Counted from the first letter of the stretch, positions 1-7,545 are shown. The stretch: 11,455 bases of DNA from an uncultured Clostridia bacterium (GCA_944382025.1 CALWMQ010000041.1:1-11455); one strand, 5' to 3'. Notes: generated by a model not told the origin, from the letters alone. Numbers and translations: made by a program.

Positions 1-1863
1 AACCGCCGATGCTACGCCAGTATCTGGGTTGCTTTCCCCTCCCTCAACCAGGGTATATTCTCCAATGGAAATATCCTGGTTCGCGCCGATCTCAAAGCAG
101 ATCTGGGTGATGATTTCCGCATCCCACTCGCTGGTGCCCCAGCGCATCTCCAGGGTGCTGCCGTCTTTGGACATGGGCACCCGCTGGGTTCCTTTGAAAC
201 CAGCCGGGATTTCCATCATCAATTTATCGTTGACTTTGCTTGTGGTAACCGTACCATCCTGCGCGATCAGGCTGTATTCCATACCCTCTTTGGTGATAAA
301 AGGTGTTGTGCCGCCTACAAAGAAGTAAGGTGCGATAAAGGCTTTCTCATCCTTATTGTTAATCACAGGGATGTCGATGGCCGATGCGCTGGTAAAGTCA
401 TAAACCTTCAGCTGCGGCAGAATAGCCCGGCCGGCTGCGTTGGCGACCACACGGATGTAGGTCCGGCCGTCTACGGTCACTTTGGATTTGCTGCCGTCCG
501 GCAGTCCCCAATCCTGGCCATCGCCTTCTTTAACCTGCTCATCCGTCATCGCGTCAAAATCCACAATCACCTTGTCATCCTCGCCCGGATCCGTCCCCGG
601 ATCGGTCTCAGGACCCTCAACCGTCTTCACATAGTTCACGGCCAGGTCGCCCACCGTCAAAACGGTATCGGCGCCAATCCCTAAGCTGATCCGTTCAATT
701 TTCGCGGCGTCCCAAGTACCCGCAGGTTCCCAGGCGGGCATCATGTCTGTGCCGTCTCCCTTAATGTTGATCCGGACAATGCCGTCAAAGTTCGCCGGAA
801 TATTCATGACCGCCGGATCGCCCAGCACATAGGATACAGCCTGATCCCCTGTCACCAGTTCATAGACGGCACCCGGTTTCAGGTTGAATGCCGCTGAATC
901 CGATGCCTGGGTTACAAAGAACAGCGGAGCGATGGTCGCTGCTGAATCCTGGTTGTTCTTTACCGCAAATTCCAGGGATTTGATGCCGGTAATATCTTGA
1001 TACAGGGGATTCAGCACGTAAGGGATACGGCCGCCCTCGGTAGAAGTGGCTTTAATGAAATAGGTATCCCCAATCTTGACCCGTTCTTTATGGCCTTCGC
1101 CCTTCATACCCCAATCCTTGCCGTCATCCAGCGTCACTTCTTCCGCGCTGTAGGCAGCAATATCGGAAATACGGATCACATCACCTGTTGTTTTCGCCAC
1201 AGTATCGGTATGGTTGGTATACAGGTCGCCCAGCAGCAGGGCAGACCCTGCGGAAACCTCGATGCTGACTTGCTTCAGCTGAGCGGGATTCCATTCGCCC
1301 TCGCCTTCCCAGGCTTTCTGCATACCGGATCCGTCAGCGGTAACATTGATGCGCACACGACCTTTAAAACCTGCCGGTATAATCATGGACGCCGGATCAC
1401 CCAGCACAACCGGACGGATATAAGTATCCGTGATCAGCTCATACAGGCTGCCGGTCTTCACAAGGAACGGTACCTGTGACTGCGCATCGGGCAGGAAAAA
1501 ATAGGGGGCTATCCGCACGATCTCGTCTTTGGTATTGATGACCTCAAATTCCACTGACTTCACCGTGTCAAATTTGTTGTGGGCGCTGTCAACCTCTGGG
1601 AAAATCACTTTTCCCCCACTGGGAGCGGTAACCTTCAGATAACTCTTTCCGTCCTGTTCCACCCGTTCCTTGGAACCATCCGGCAGGCCCCAGCTCTGAC
1701 CATCGCCATTGGTGATTTGGTCCTGGGTAAACTTAGAAATGTCGCTTAGCTGTGTGTTGGGAATTCCTTCTCCCGACACGCTGGTCAACCCGCCAGCCAT
1801 AAGAGCCGATGCCAGCATCGTCAGGGACAGTGCCACACTGAACATTTTTCTGCGGAGTTTCAA
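1..1863 (-). CDS. Secreted triple-repeat surface protein, C-terminus cut by window edge
   Basis: The frame is open to base 1 with 621 visible residues and no stop. The N-terminus is a signal peptide: basic LRRK, a hydrophobic stretch, then small residues (about residues 2-25). Three copies of a module of about 195 residues follow, each opening with a GDGQ-WGLPDGSK-like motif; the marker tryptophans lie near residues 58, 251 and 452. Within each copy come IAP-FF, YEL, IPAGFKG-like and W-rich segments. An acidic, proline-rich PETDPGTDPGEDD linker precedes the third copy. The last visible residues, NPDTGVASAV, resemble an NPxTG sortase signal just before the membrane helix that would lie outside the window. 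I infer a wall-anchored, beta-sandwich glycan-binding protein; the module family is not recognised. Start choice: an ATG at 1872 directly abuts the AAGG of the ribosome binding site, whereas a TTG at 1863 sits 8 bases from AAGGA, so TTG is preferred. It is last in a four-gene operon, 34 or 43 bases after the lipoprotein gene. Confidence 0.8.
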   Translation of the reverse strand, partial: MKLRRKMFSVALSLTMLASALMAGGLTSVSGEGIPNTQLSDISKFTQDQITNGDGQSWGLPDGSKERVEQDGKSYLKVTAPSGGKVIFPEVDSAHNKFDTVKSVEFEVINTKDEIVRIAPYFFLPDAQSQVPFLVKTGSLYELITDTYIRPVVLGDPASMIIPAGFKGRVRINVTADGSGMQKAWEGEGEWNPAQLKQVSIEVSAGSALLLGDLYTNHTDTVAKTTGDVIRISDIAAYSAEEVTLDDGKDWGMKGEGHKERVKIGDTYFIKATSTEGGRIPYVLNPLYQDITGIKSLEFAVKNNQDSAATIAPLFFVTQASDSAAFNLKPGAVYELVTGDQAVSYVLGDPAVMNIPANFDGIVRINIKGDGTDMMPAWEPAGTWDAAKIERISLGIGADTVLTVGDLAVNYVKTVEGPETDPGTDPGEDDKVIVDFDAMTDEQVKEGDGQDWGLPDGSKSKVTVDGRTYIRVVANAAGRAILPQLKVYDFTSASAIDIPVINNKDEKAFIAPYFFVGGTTPFITKEGMEYSLIAQDGTVTTSKVNDKLMMEIPAGFKGTQRVPMSKDGSTLEMRWGTSEWDAEIITQICFEIGANQDISIGEYTLVEGGESNPDTGVASAV

Positions 1864-1906
1864 GTGTCTCATCCTTTCTCTTTTGTATTGTCAGGGTCCT
1901 CCATGC

Positions 1907-3400
1907 TTAAGCCTTAATGGCAAAGCTACCAATTTTGTACTCCCGGGCCTTATTGCCGGTTTCCCCGATAGGCAGGGCAATGGCATTTTTACCCTCATCG
2001 TCCACCATGGAAATATACAGCTCATAATCGCCCTGCTTATCCGCCAGTTCCGCCGGAACCGTAAAGGCGGAAGTTACCGTGTACTTGTTGCCTTTTACCC
2101 ACTGGGTCTGACTGAAGCTCTCATCTACCTGCGACCATACCTCATTGCCTTCCGCATCCCTGACGGTCAGCTTCAGAGGATACTGCCTCCAGCAGAGCCC
2201 CACGCCGGTATTGGCCCAAGCCGATGTGAAATCAAAGCTTTCCCCAGCCTTTACACTGCGGGGATACTGGATTTCACGGGGAATCAGGCGATAGCCCATG
2301 GTCTTGGCCGCTGTATCAAACATTTCCTGGTTCTGATCACGGATGTAATCGGCGCTTAAGGCGGCCATACCGAAGGTCATGGTATTCACATGTCCCGCAT
2401 AGAAAGTGTCCAGGGTCTGCTGCAGGTCAAATTCATCCGGGTTCCATCCGTACCAGGTTTCTCCGTTGGTGGGGTTGAACCGGCTGTAGGCTTCGTCCAT
2501 GACAAATTTGGGCATACCCGAATAGTTGCCCGGCCCAACGCCGCAGCACCGGATGGCAAAACCGTTTTCCAACGCGATATCATGGCACGCCTCGGTACGG
2601 TATTCCTGCCACTTGTATTCATCCCCGGGGATCTGCGCCACATCGATGCACAGCTTGGTCTTTTTGTAATCCTTGAATACATCCATGTAGATATGGAGCA
2701 TATCGCTCAGGGTCTGGCGCTTGAGATCCATGTCGCCGCCCCGGTCAAAGGGGTTCCACCCAGCGTCCCATTCACCGTACAGCCCATAGAAACGCACGTC
2801 CAGAATGTCCGCTGTCCCATCCGGGTAACGCTCGGCAAACGCCGTGAGAAAATTCCGTACCTTCTCCTGGTATACCTTGTCATAATACAGCGGATGTTTG
2901 GTGGGGTAATTCTCACGGTCTACCGATTCAAAGCTGGAAGAATCCACAATCTGATACGGGATGTTATAATCCTCCCACAGCCAGTCAGGTATACCGGAGA
3001 AATTCCAAACGTCACTGGCCTGCAGGTACATTCCCAACTGGATGGATACTCCGGCCTCCTTGCAAACAGCCAGGGACTGATCCAACAGATCCCATTCAAA
3101 TTTGCCTTCTTCCGGCTCCAACTCGTCCCAGGACTGCCGCAGAAGCACCGAGCCATACCCTTCCGGCACGCCGTAATCGATGACTTCCTGCATGCTCATG
3201 GTTACCTGCCATCCCATCAGCGGGTTCATGAGCACCTCACCATTGTCACTGAAATTCACTGTCACCACCTCATTCCCTATGCTTGATAAATCTGTCCCTT
3301 TCTCACTGGTGCTGGTACCAGTGTTGTCACAGGCTGTCAGCAGCAGTGAGGAAATGGCCGCCGCTCCGGCAACCGCTCGCCAATACTTTTTCATATCCAT
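1907..3400 (-). CDS. DUF4832-type lipoprotein, putative surface glycoside hydrolase
   Basis: A 497-residue lipoprotein. Residues 1-24 form a lipoprotein signal ending in the lipobox LTAC with Cys24, followed by a Ser/Thr-rich linker, so it should be tethered to the outer face of the membrane. From residue 57 the pattern MNPLMGW, then RQSWDELEPEEGKFEW and AGVSIQLGMYL, resembles the first strands of a GH-A clan TIM barrel. The segment VRFYGLYGEW (Glu210) looks like the strand-4 acid/base position, and PKFVMDEAY (Glu303) like the strand-7 nucleophile. The C-terminal part from about residue 368 (MGYRLIPREI, then KAGESFDFTSAWANTGV) matches my memory of DUF4832, an Ig-like domain. These are family-level resemblances and no activity or substrate is established. 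The start at 3400 has GAAAGGAAG six bases upstream. It lies 70 bases downstream of the permease gene and reads in the same direction. Confidence 0.82.
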   Translation of the reverse strand: MDMKKYWRAVAGAAAISSLLLTACDNTGTSTSEKGTDLSSIGNEVVTVNFSDNGEVLMNPLMGWQVTMSMQEVIDYGVPEGYGSVLLRQSWDELEPEEGKFEWDLLDQSLAVCKEAGVSIQLGMYLQASDVWNFSGIPDWLWEDYNIPYQIVDSSSFESVDRENYPTKHPLYYDKVYQEKVRNFLTAFAERYPDGTADILDVRFYGLYGEWDAGWNPFDRGGDMDLKRQTLSDMLHIYMDVFKDYKKTKLCIDVAQIPGDEYKWQEYRTEACHDIALENGFAIRCCGVGPGNYSGMPKFVMDEAYSRFNPTNGETWYGWNPDEFDLQQTLDTFYAGHVNTMTFGMAALSADYIRDQNQEMFDTAAKTMGYRLIPREIQYPRSVKAGESFDFTSAWANTGVGLCWRQYPLKLTVRDAEGNEVWSQVDESFSQTQWVKGNKYTVTSAFTVPAELADKQGDYELYISMVDDEGKNAIALPIGETGNKAREYKIGSFAIKA

Positions 3401-3435
3401 TGCATTCTTCCTTTCTCGGCCAGGAAAATTGTCAG

Positions 3436-3451
3436 CCGCCTGTGTAGGCGG
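3436..3451 (-). promoter_or_regulatory. Intercistronic hairpin between permease and lipoprotein genes
   Basis: A perfect 6-bp GC-rich stem (CCGCCT / AGGCGG) with a 4-base loop sits in the 70-base gap after the permease stop. On the transcribed strand it is followed by CTGACAATTTTCC, which has only four consecutive T, so it is at best a weak terminator. An mRNA processing or stabilising role that sets different levels for the membrane and surface proteins is as likely. Confidence 0.4.
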
Positions 3452-3470
3452 TCAGAACAAACCATACTTG

Positions 3471-4340
3471 TCATCCGGTTATACCGGTTCTTTCCACGCC
3501 CTCCACAAAATACTTCTGGAGGAATATGTACATAACCAGCAGGGGGACTATCATGATAAAGCAGCCCGCCTGTAACCGGGTGGTTAACTCAAAGGGATCG
3601 AAAATCTGTACCCCTACAGCCTTCAGGCTGAGACTCAGCGTCGCCAGGCCGGTAGCCAGCGTCTTGACGGATCCCATATACATGGTGGAATAGAAATACT
3701 CGTTCCAGTGCCACACAAAGGAAAAAAGAAACACCGTCAAATACGTGGAACCGGACATTGGTACCATGATCCGGTAAAAAGTCTTAAACCGGGCGCATCC
3801 GTCAATCGCTGCCGCTTCCTCCAGCTCCTTGGGCATCCCCCGGAACGCCTGCCGGAAGATAAACACGAAGAGCCCGCCCCGGATTCCCATCCCAAACAGG
3901 GACGGTAAAATATACACCCACAGCGTATCCAGCAGGTTCACCCGCAGATCCACGCCGGAAACCGTATTCACCAGCCCTAAAATCCCAAAAATATCAAAAT
4001 TCTTAAACCCGGCGTATGTGGGCAGGATCAGGGTCTGCATCGGCACGATGATGCTGAAAATAACGATAGCGAACAGCAGCGTATTCCGCACCGCTATCAG
4101 CATGATCTTATCGTCCAGCAGCATCCGGATATAGTTCTGGAAACCGTTGAAGGACGGTGGCTGGATCATATTGTAATCCGTAAAACTAAGCGCGATGGAA
4201 ATGAGAACCGGCAGTATGACAAACAGGAAACAGAAAACCATAAAGGGCAGCATCAGTATATAACTGTGCTTGTTCTTTACGATCTCCCGGATAAGTCCCG
4301 GCCTGCCTTCCTCTCTTTTTCTGCACTTCATCCCAGGCAT
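3471..4340 (-). CDS. CUT1 sugar ABC transporter permease, apparent MalF/MalG hybrid
   Basis: Membrane permease of a carbohydrate ABC importer. Residues below are counted from the upstream ATG at 4346. The N-terminus (about 1-92) is MalF/UgpA-like: a basic head, a first helix at 30-54, SFTDYN at 54-59 and PPSFNGFQNY at 63-72. From about residue 100 (VPMQTLILPTY) it is MalG-like: DTLWVYILP, GMGIRGGLF, the EAA loop EAAAIDG at 177-183 with FKTFYRI after it, and the MalG-style end RTGITG. Only about five membrane helices are apparent instead of six, which with a cytoplasmic N-terminus would place the EAA loop outside. The length is normal for one permease, so the fusion is easy to miss. The gene follows the binding-protein gene directly; AGGAG overlaps that gene's stop codon. 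The ATG at 4346 is one base from this site and the ATG at 4340 is seven bases away, so 4340 is chosen. No second permease is present. Confidence 0.85.
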   Translation of the reverse strand: MPGMKCRKREEGRPGLIREIVKNKHSYILMLPFMVFCFLFVILPVLISIALSFTDYNMIQPPSFNGFQNYIRMLLDDKIMLIAVRNTLLFAIVIFSIIVPMQTLILPTYAGFKNFDIFGILGLVNTVSGVDLRVNLLDTLWVYILPSLFGMGIRGGLFVFIFRQAFRGMPKELEEAAAIDGCARFKTFYRIMVPMSGSTYLTVFLFSFVWHWNEYFYSTMYMGSVKTLATGLATLSLSLKAVGVQIFDPFELTTRLQAGCFIMIVPLLVMYIFLQKYFVEGVERTGITG

Positions 4341-4352
4341 AGGCATACTCCT

Positions 4353-7151
4353 CTAATCCAGATGAAACTCTTTTCTCTTCCGCTGAATCTCCACGTTGGT
4401 ATCCTTGTTCCAAGCGTACAGCTCTTCACGTGGGTTGCCTCCGTTGAGCACTACCGTCTTGAACGCGTTATCCACGTTCCGGGATAGGTAATATCCCCCG
4501 GGGATCTCCGGAATTTCGATAACCGACTGCCATTGTTCCTTAATAATGGATTTTTGCTCCTTGCTCCAGGCAAGGTTTTCAAACGCTTCCATATTGGCCG
4601 GGTTATAGCGCCCTGCCGAACCCATCAGTACTTCCAGTTCCTTGCCGTACACGGTTTGTACATGGGCGCTGCTCCACCATTTCAGGAAGGTCCAGGCCGC
4701 CTCCTTTTTCTCGGAACGGGCCAGCATGATGCTGGCGGTACCGGTGGAACCCTGGGTCCGGTCTATCGTACCGTCCTCCTGTTCCACCCCGGGAATCAGT
4801 GCCATTTCCCACAGCCCATCAATTTCCGGCGCACCCATGGACAGCATATTGCTCATGGTATACAGCTGGATGCCAATCGGCATTTCCCCTGTGCGGAACC
4901 GGTTGTAAAAATCGTAATACAGCGGAAAACTGTATTTGGTATACAAATTCGTCCAATCCTTAAACGCCTGAATAGCCTGAGGCTGATCCAGCGCTGTCTG
5001 GGTCAGGTCATCCGTATAATAGGCGCCCCCGTTCTGGTAAAGCAGCGCTGTGAAAATATTCTGCGCCCCTATACCCGAACCGATAACCGTATTGGCGTCC
5101 ATATTGGTATACGGCAGGCCAATCTGCATATTGCTCCGCTGGATAATCGGGATAATCCGGTAGAATTCCTCCCAGGTCTCGGGCGGCTCTATCCCCAGCT
5201 CCTCAAAGATATCCTTGCGGTAAAACATCATAAAGAAATTCTTGGTTTCCGGCAGCGCGTAACACTGTCCCTCAAAGGTAAAGGGCAGAAGGTCTTGGCT
5301 GCCGTACTGTGCCTGTACCTCGTCAAAGCCTTCAAAGCCATTCAGCGGCTCAAGCCCGCCTCTCATGGCCAGATTGACCGGATCCCCCCGGCCTACGTTC
5401 AGGATGACGTCCGGATATTCCTTCGCAAGCGTGGCCTGTACCAGCGTCCCCTGTACCAGGTTCAGCTCTACGCCGATTCCGTAGGTCTTTGTGAAGTCCT
5501 CGTCAATGATCCGTTTCAGGCTCTGAGCCTGATCCCGGCCGCTGCCGATCCATACGCGGATCGTTTCGCTGACCTCATCCGAACTGCCGATACTGGTGTA
5601 ATCCTGGGTAAAGGATCCCAGCAGTGCCTGTACCCCAAACCAAAGATTCCCAAAAAAGGATTCCTTGGCTATGCCCTTTTCCTGCCCGTAAGGATTGATA
5701 TACACATAATCCAGCATCAGCGGCTGGTCCTGGATACGCAGCACCCAGGATCCCAGGGCGGAAATATTATCCCGGAACTCTGTAATCCGTAAGGGGATGG
5801 TTTCCGGCTTCTCCAGAAAGCTCCTCAGCTGCCTGACAACCTGATACAGCTGCGCGGTTTCGCTTCCGGTCTGCTTGGTCACCTCGTCAATGTACGCGGC
5901 CTGCCCATTCAGCACCTCAATAGCCGCCTCGATGTTTTCTACCAGCCCCGTGACTTCTTTCTCCAGCTTATAGTCCCGCAAAGGATCCGGGTCAACGCTG
6001 GTGACCATAATGATGCTGCGGTACAGCTCGTTGAGCATGGTCAGGGCGCCCGTGATTTCTTTCAGCGGGGCTTCCATCAGGCCTTGCGTTACCCGGAAGG
6101 TAATGGTGTGCTCGCCCTCGTCTAAATAAAAGGCGTAAGGGGTTTCCCCGCCAAGAGCTTCCACCTGCCATTTGCCGGAATAGGGGAACTGATACACCTC
6201 CAGGTCGCTGAAGGGGATTTCCCCATCGATCAGAATATCCCGGGAGGTAAACAGTCCCCGTACAGTATCCTGCTTGAACCGGAGGCCGATTTCATACAGG
6301 CCGCTGTGCTCCACCTGGAACTGGTAGGTAATCCATTGTCCTTCATATTTCCAGTTATCCCCGCCGATAGCGTTCAAACGGATCTTGCTGGGATGGGCGG
6401 GGCTGGTGGCGCTGCTGGTCTTATCCGATACCGGGTAGATCATGGCGTCCGATTTCAGGAAGGGCGATTCCGCCTCCAAAAGCTGGATATCGCTTTCGGC
6501 GCTGTTATCCGGCCGGCCGGCATAGCCGGCGGTGTACTCCTCATAGGTGCCAGCCGATTTGGAGCTGTACAGCGCGATCCCCGCGATGTATAAACCGGAT
6601 TCTTCCTCCGCGGCCAGCTTCAGCCGGTTTTCACCCTGCGTAAAATCAAAGCGCCCCGCTAAAGCGGTGATCCGGGCTTCTGTCTGCTCCGACCGGGGAC
6701 GGACGTGGTTCCCGTTATTGTCCGATTGGATTTCTTCCGTGTCCGCCCAGGCCCGTTTCAGAACCGCTTTCTCTTCCTGCTCCCCGTTAACCGTAACCAG
6801 CAGTTCCAAATCGCTTTCGCTTTCCAGATCGGCAGGCATATATAGAAGGGATACATAATAGGAGCCTGCCTCGTCGACCTGTCCGGCCCATTCGGCGCCC
6901 GCCTCACCGGCGTCCAGTCGGATGGTTGGTTCCCCATCCAGCTGGGGCCCGTTTGTCACCAACGGATTAGGCTGTATGTACGACGGCAAATCCACGGGGA
7001 TTTGGGTATATACCGGTACCGCCCGGGAGGAAGGCGGATCCCCTTCCGCCGCGGCCCGGACTGGCGGCTGTATACCATACCCAATAAGGCCGGCGGCTGT
7101 ATAAGCCAGCGCCATTATGAACGTGGAAATTCTTGTCTGTTTTTTTACCAT
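4353..7151 (-). CDS. Large sugar-binding protein of ABC importer with N-terminal carbohydrate-binding-like modules
   Basis: A 932-residue secreted protein. Residues 1-35 form a signal sequence ending near AAAEG, with no lipobox cysteine; the only cysteine in the whole protein is Cys630. Residues ~75-197 look like a beta-sandwich. Residues ~222-375 begin with LLEAESPF and continue with WITYQFQV, HSGLYEIGLRF and DEGEHTITFRV, a CBM35/CBM6-like pattern. A mostly helical linker spans ~376-480. Residues ~528-910 form a family 1 extracellular solute-binding domain: TIRVWIG, ATLAKEYPDVILNVG, YALPETKNFFMMFYRKD, LGIEPPETWEEF, GEMPIGIQLY and AAWTFLKWW. It is about twice the usual length of such proteins. 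It should capture oligosaccharides outside the cell and hand them to the permease encoded 12 bases downstream. GGGGTGA lies a few bases before the ATG. First gene of the minus-strand operon. The sugar specificity cannot be read from the sequence. Confidence 0.88.
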   Translation of the reverse strand: MVKKQTRISTFIMALAYTAAGLIGYGIQPPVRAAAEGDPPSSRAVPVYTQIPVDLPSYIQPNPLVTNGPQLDGEPTIRLDAGEAGAEWAGQVDEAGSYYVSLLYMPADLESESDLELLVTVNGEQEEKAVLKRAWADTEEIQSDNNGNHVRPRSEQTEARITALAGRFDFTQGENRLKLAAEEESGLYIAGIALYSSKSAGTYEEYTAGYAGRPDNSAESDIQLLEAESPFLKSDAMIYPVSDKTSSATSPAHPSKIRLNAIGGDNWKYEGQWITYQFQVEHSGLYEIGLRFKQDTVRGLFTSRDILIDGEIPFSDLEVYQFPYSGKWQVEALGGETPYAFYLDEGEHTITFRVTQGLMEAPLKEITGALTMLNELYRSIIMVTSVDPDPLRDYKLEKEVTGLVENIEAAIEVLNGQAAYIDEVTKQTGSETAQLYQVVRQLRSFLEKPETIPLRITEFRDNISALGSWVLRIQDQPLMLDYVYINPYGQEKGIAKESFFGNLWFGVQALLGSFTQDYTSIGSSDEVSETIRVWIGSGRDQAQSLKRIIDEDFTKTYGIGVELNLVQGTLVQATLAKEYPDVILNVGRGDPVNLAMRGGLEPLNGFEGFDEVQAQYGSQDLLPFTFEGQCYALPETKNFFMMFYRKDIFEELGIEPPETWEEFYRIIPIIQRSNMQIGLPYTNMDANTVIGSGIGAQNIFTALLYQNGGAYYTDDLTQTALDQPQAIQAFKDWTNLYTKYSFPLYYDFYNRFRTGEMPIGIQLYTMSNMLSMGAPEIDGLWEMALIPGVEQEDGTIDRTQGSTGTASIMLARSEKKEAAWTFLKWWSSAHVQTVYGKELEVLMGSAGRYNPANMEAFENLAWSKEQKSIIKEQWQSVIEIPEIPGGYYLSRNVDNAFKTVVLNGGNPREELYAWNKDTNVEIQRKRKEFHLD

Positions 7152-7242
7152 ACGTTCACCCCAAAATACCGGATTCCTTTACCGTTAATATTGTCGGTAG
7201 ACGGTTGATTTTTGCCATTCTTCCCTTCGACACTAGCGATTT

Positions 7243-7256
7243 GCACAATTTTGTGC
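7243..7256. promoter_or_regulatory. 14-base palindrome in leader of the transport operon
   Basis: GCACAA and TTGTGC flank a two-base centre, giving a perfect 6-bp dyad. It lies about 70 bases downstream of the proposed start of the minus-strand transcript and about 90 bases before the binding-protein ATG. It could be a repressor operator or a small RNA hairpin in the leader. Confidence 0.4.
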
Positions 7257-7293
7257 CGAATACACTTTGTATTGTACACCAATTCACCCAGCC

Positions 7294-7306
7294 TTGAGTA
7301 AAGTAT
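7294..7306 (-). repeat. 13-base direct repeat, copy 2 (ATACTTTACTCAA)
   Basis: Read on the minus strand it matches copy 1 at 7350-7362 in 12 of 13 positions. The two copies start 56 bases apart, in the same orientation, on the downstream side of the proposed -35 box. This is a plausible regulator half-site. Confidence 0.45.
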
Positions 7307-7329
7307 CCTAGCATTTATAAAATCGCGAG

Positions 7330-7358
7330 GTAATAATTCATGGCGTTTATTGTGTAAA
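7330..7358 (-). promoter_or_regulatory. Candidate promoter of the transport operon
   Basis: On the minus strand TTTACA (7353-7358) and TATTAC (7330-7335) are separated by exactly 17 bases, matching the sigma-A consensus at five and four of six positions. Transcription would start near 7323, giving a leader of about 170 bases. The -35 box lies inside copy 1 of the 13-base repeat. Confidence 0.45.
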
Positions 7359-7362
7359 GTAT
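7350..7362 (-). repeat. 13-base direct repeat, copy 1 (ATACTTTACACAA)
   Basis: It covers the proposed -35 box of the transport operon and differs from copy 2 (7294-7306) at one base. A looser match, ATAGTTTACTTAG at 7590-7602, lies on the plus strand just before the alpha-galactosidase gene, but 10 of 13 matches in AT-rich DNA could be chance. Confidence 0.45.
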
Positions 7363-7420
7363 TGTGTTGTATTTGTGGCTAAAAGTGGTAAATTTTCGCG
7401 TATTCCCACAGGACCCGCCG

Positions 7421-7440
7421 GTCGGAAATTGTCGGATTTT
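7421..7440 (+). repeat. Imperfect tandem 10-base repeat
   Basis: GTCGGAAATT is followed directly by GTCGGATTTT, identical at 8 of 10 positions. ATTGTCGG also occurs near 7190. It may be a regulator site or chance. Confidence 0.25.
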
Positions 7441-7517
7441 CAGGGCATTATCCCTCATATTCCTGTCTGGCCTCTCTCTCGGTCCACCTCCCCAGCCCCA
7501 TCAAAATCAACCATTTT

Positions 7518-7545
7518 TTTACTGGAAAAGCCAGTATACTATACA
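7518..7545 (+). promoter_or_regulatory. Candidate alpha-galactosidase promoter with internal operator-like palindrome
   Basis: TTTACT (7518-7523) and TATACA (7540-7545), 16 bases apart, form a candidate sigma-A promoter; an overlapping TATACT at 7535-7540 is an alternative -10 box. Between the boxes lies the dyad TACTGG-AAAAG-CCAGTA (7520-7536). A protein bound there would cover the spacer and block RNA polymerase, so it is a likely repressor operator. The leader would be about 75 bases. Confidence 0.45.

Noticed and set aside
2390..3286. 298-residue open frame opposite the DUF4832 lipoprotein gene
   Set aside because: Antisense shadow of a gene with a lipobox and family motifs; the product resembles nothing known.
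3471..4346. Frameshift or stop codon as the explanation for the odd permease
   Set aside because: The frame is continuous through the seam, and I saw no leftover MalF C-terminal or MalG N-terminal sequence in nearby frames; an in-frame deletion or assembly join fits better.
4533..5792. Long open frame on the plus strand opposite the sugar-binding protein gene
   Set aside because: It lies wholly antisense to a well-supported gene, its product has no recognisable motif, and it lacks a convincing ribosome binding site; it is a coding shadow.
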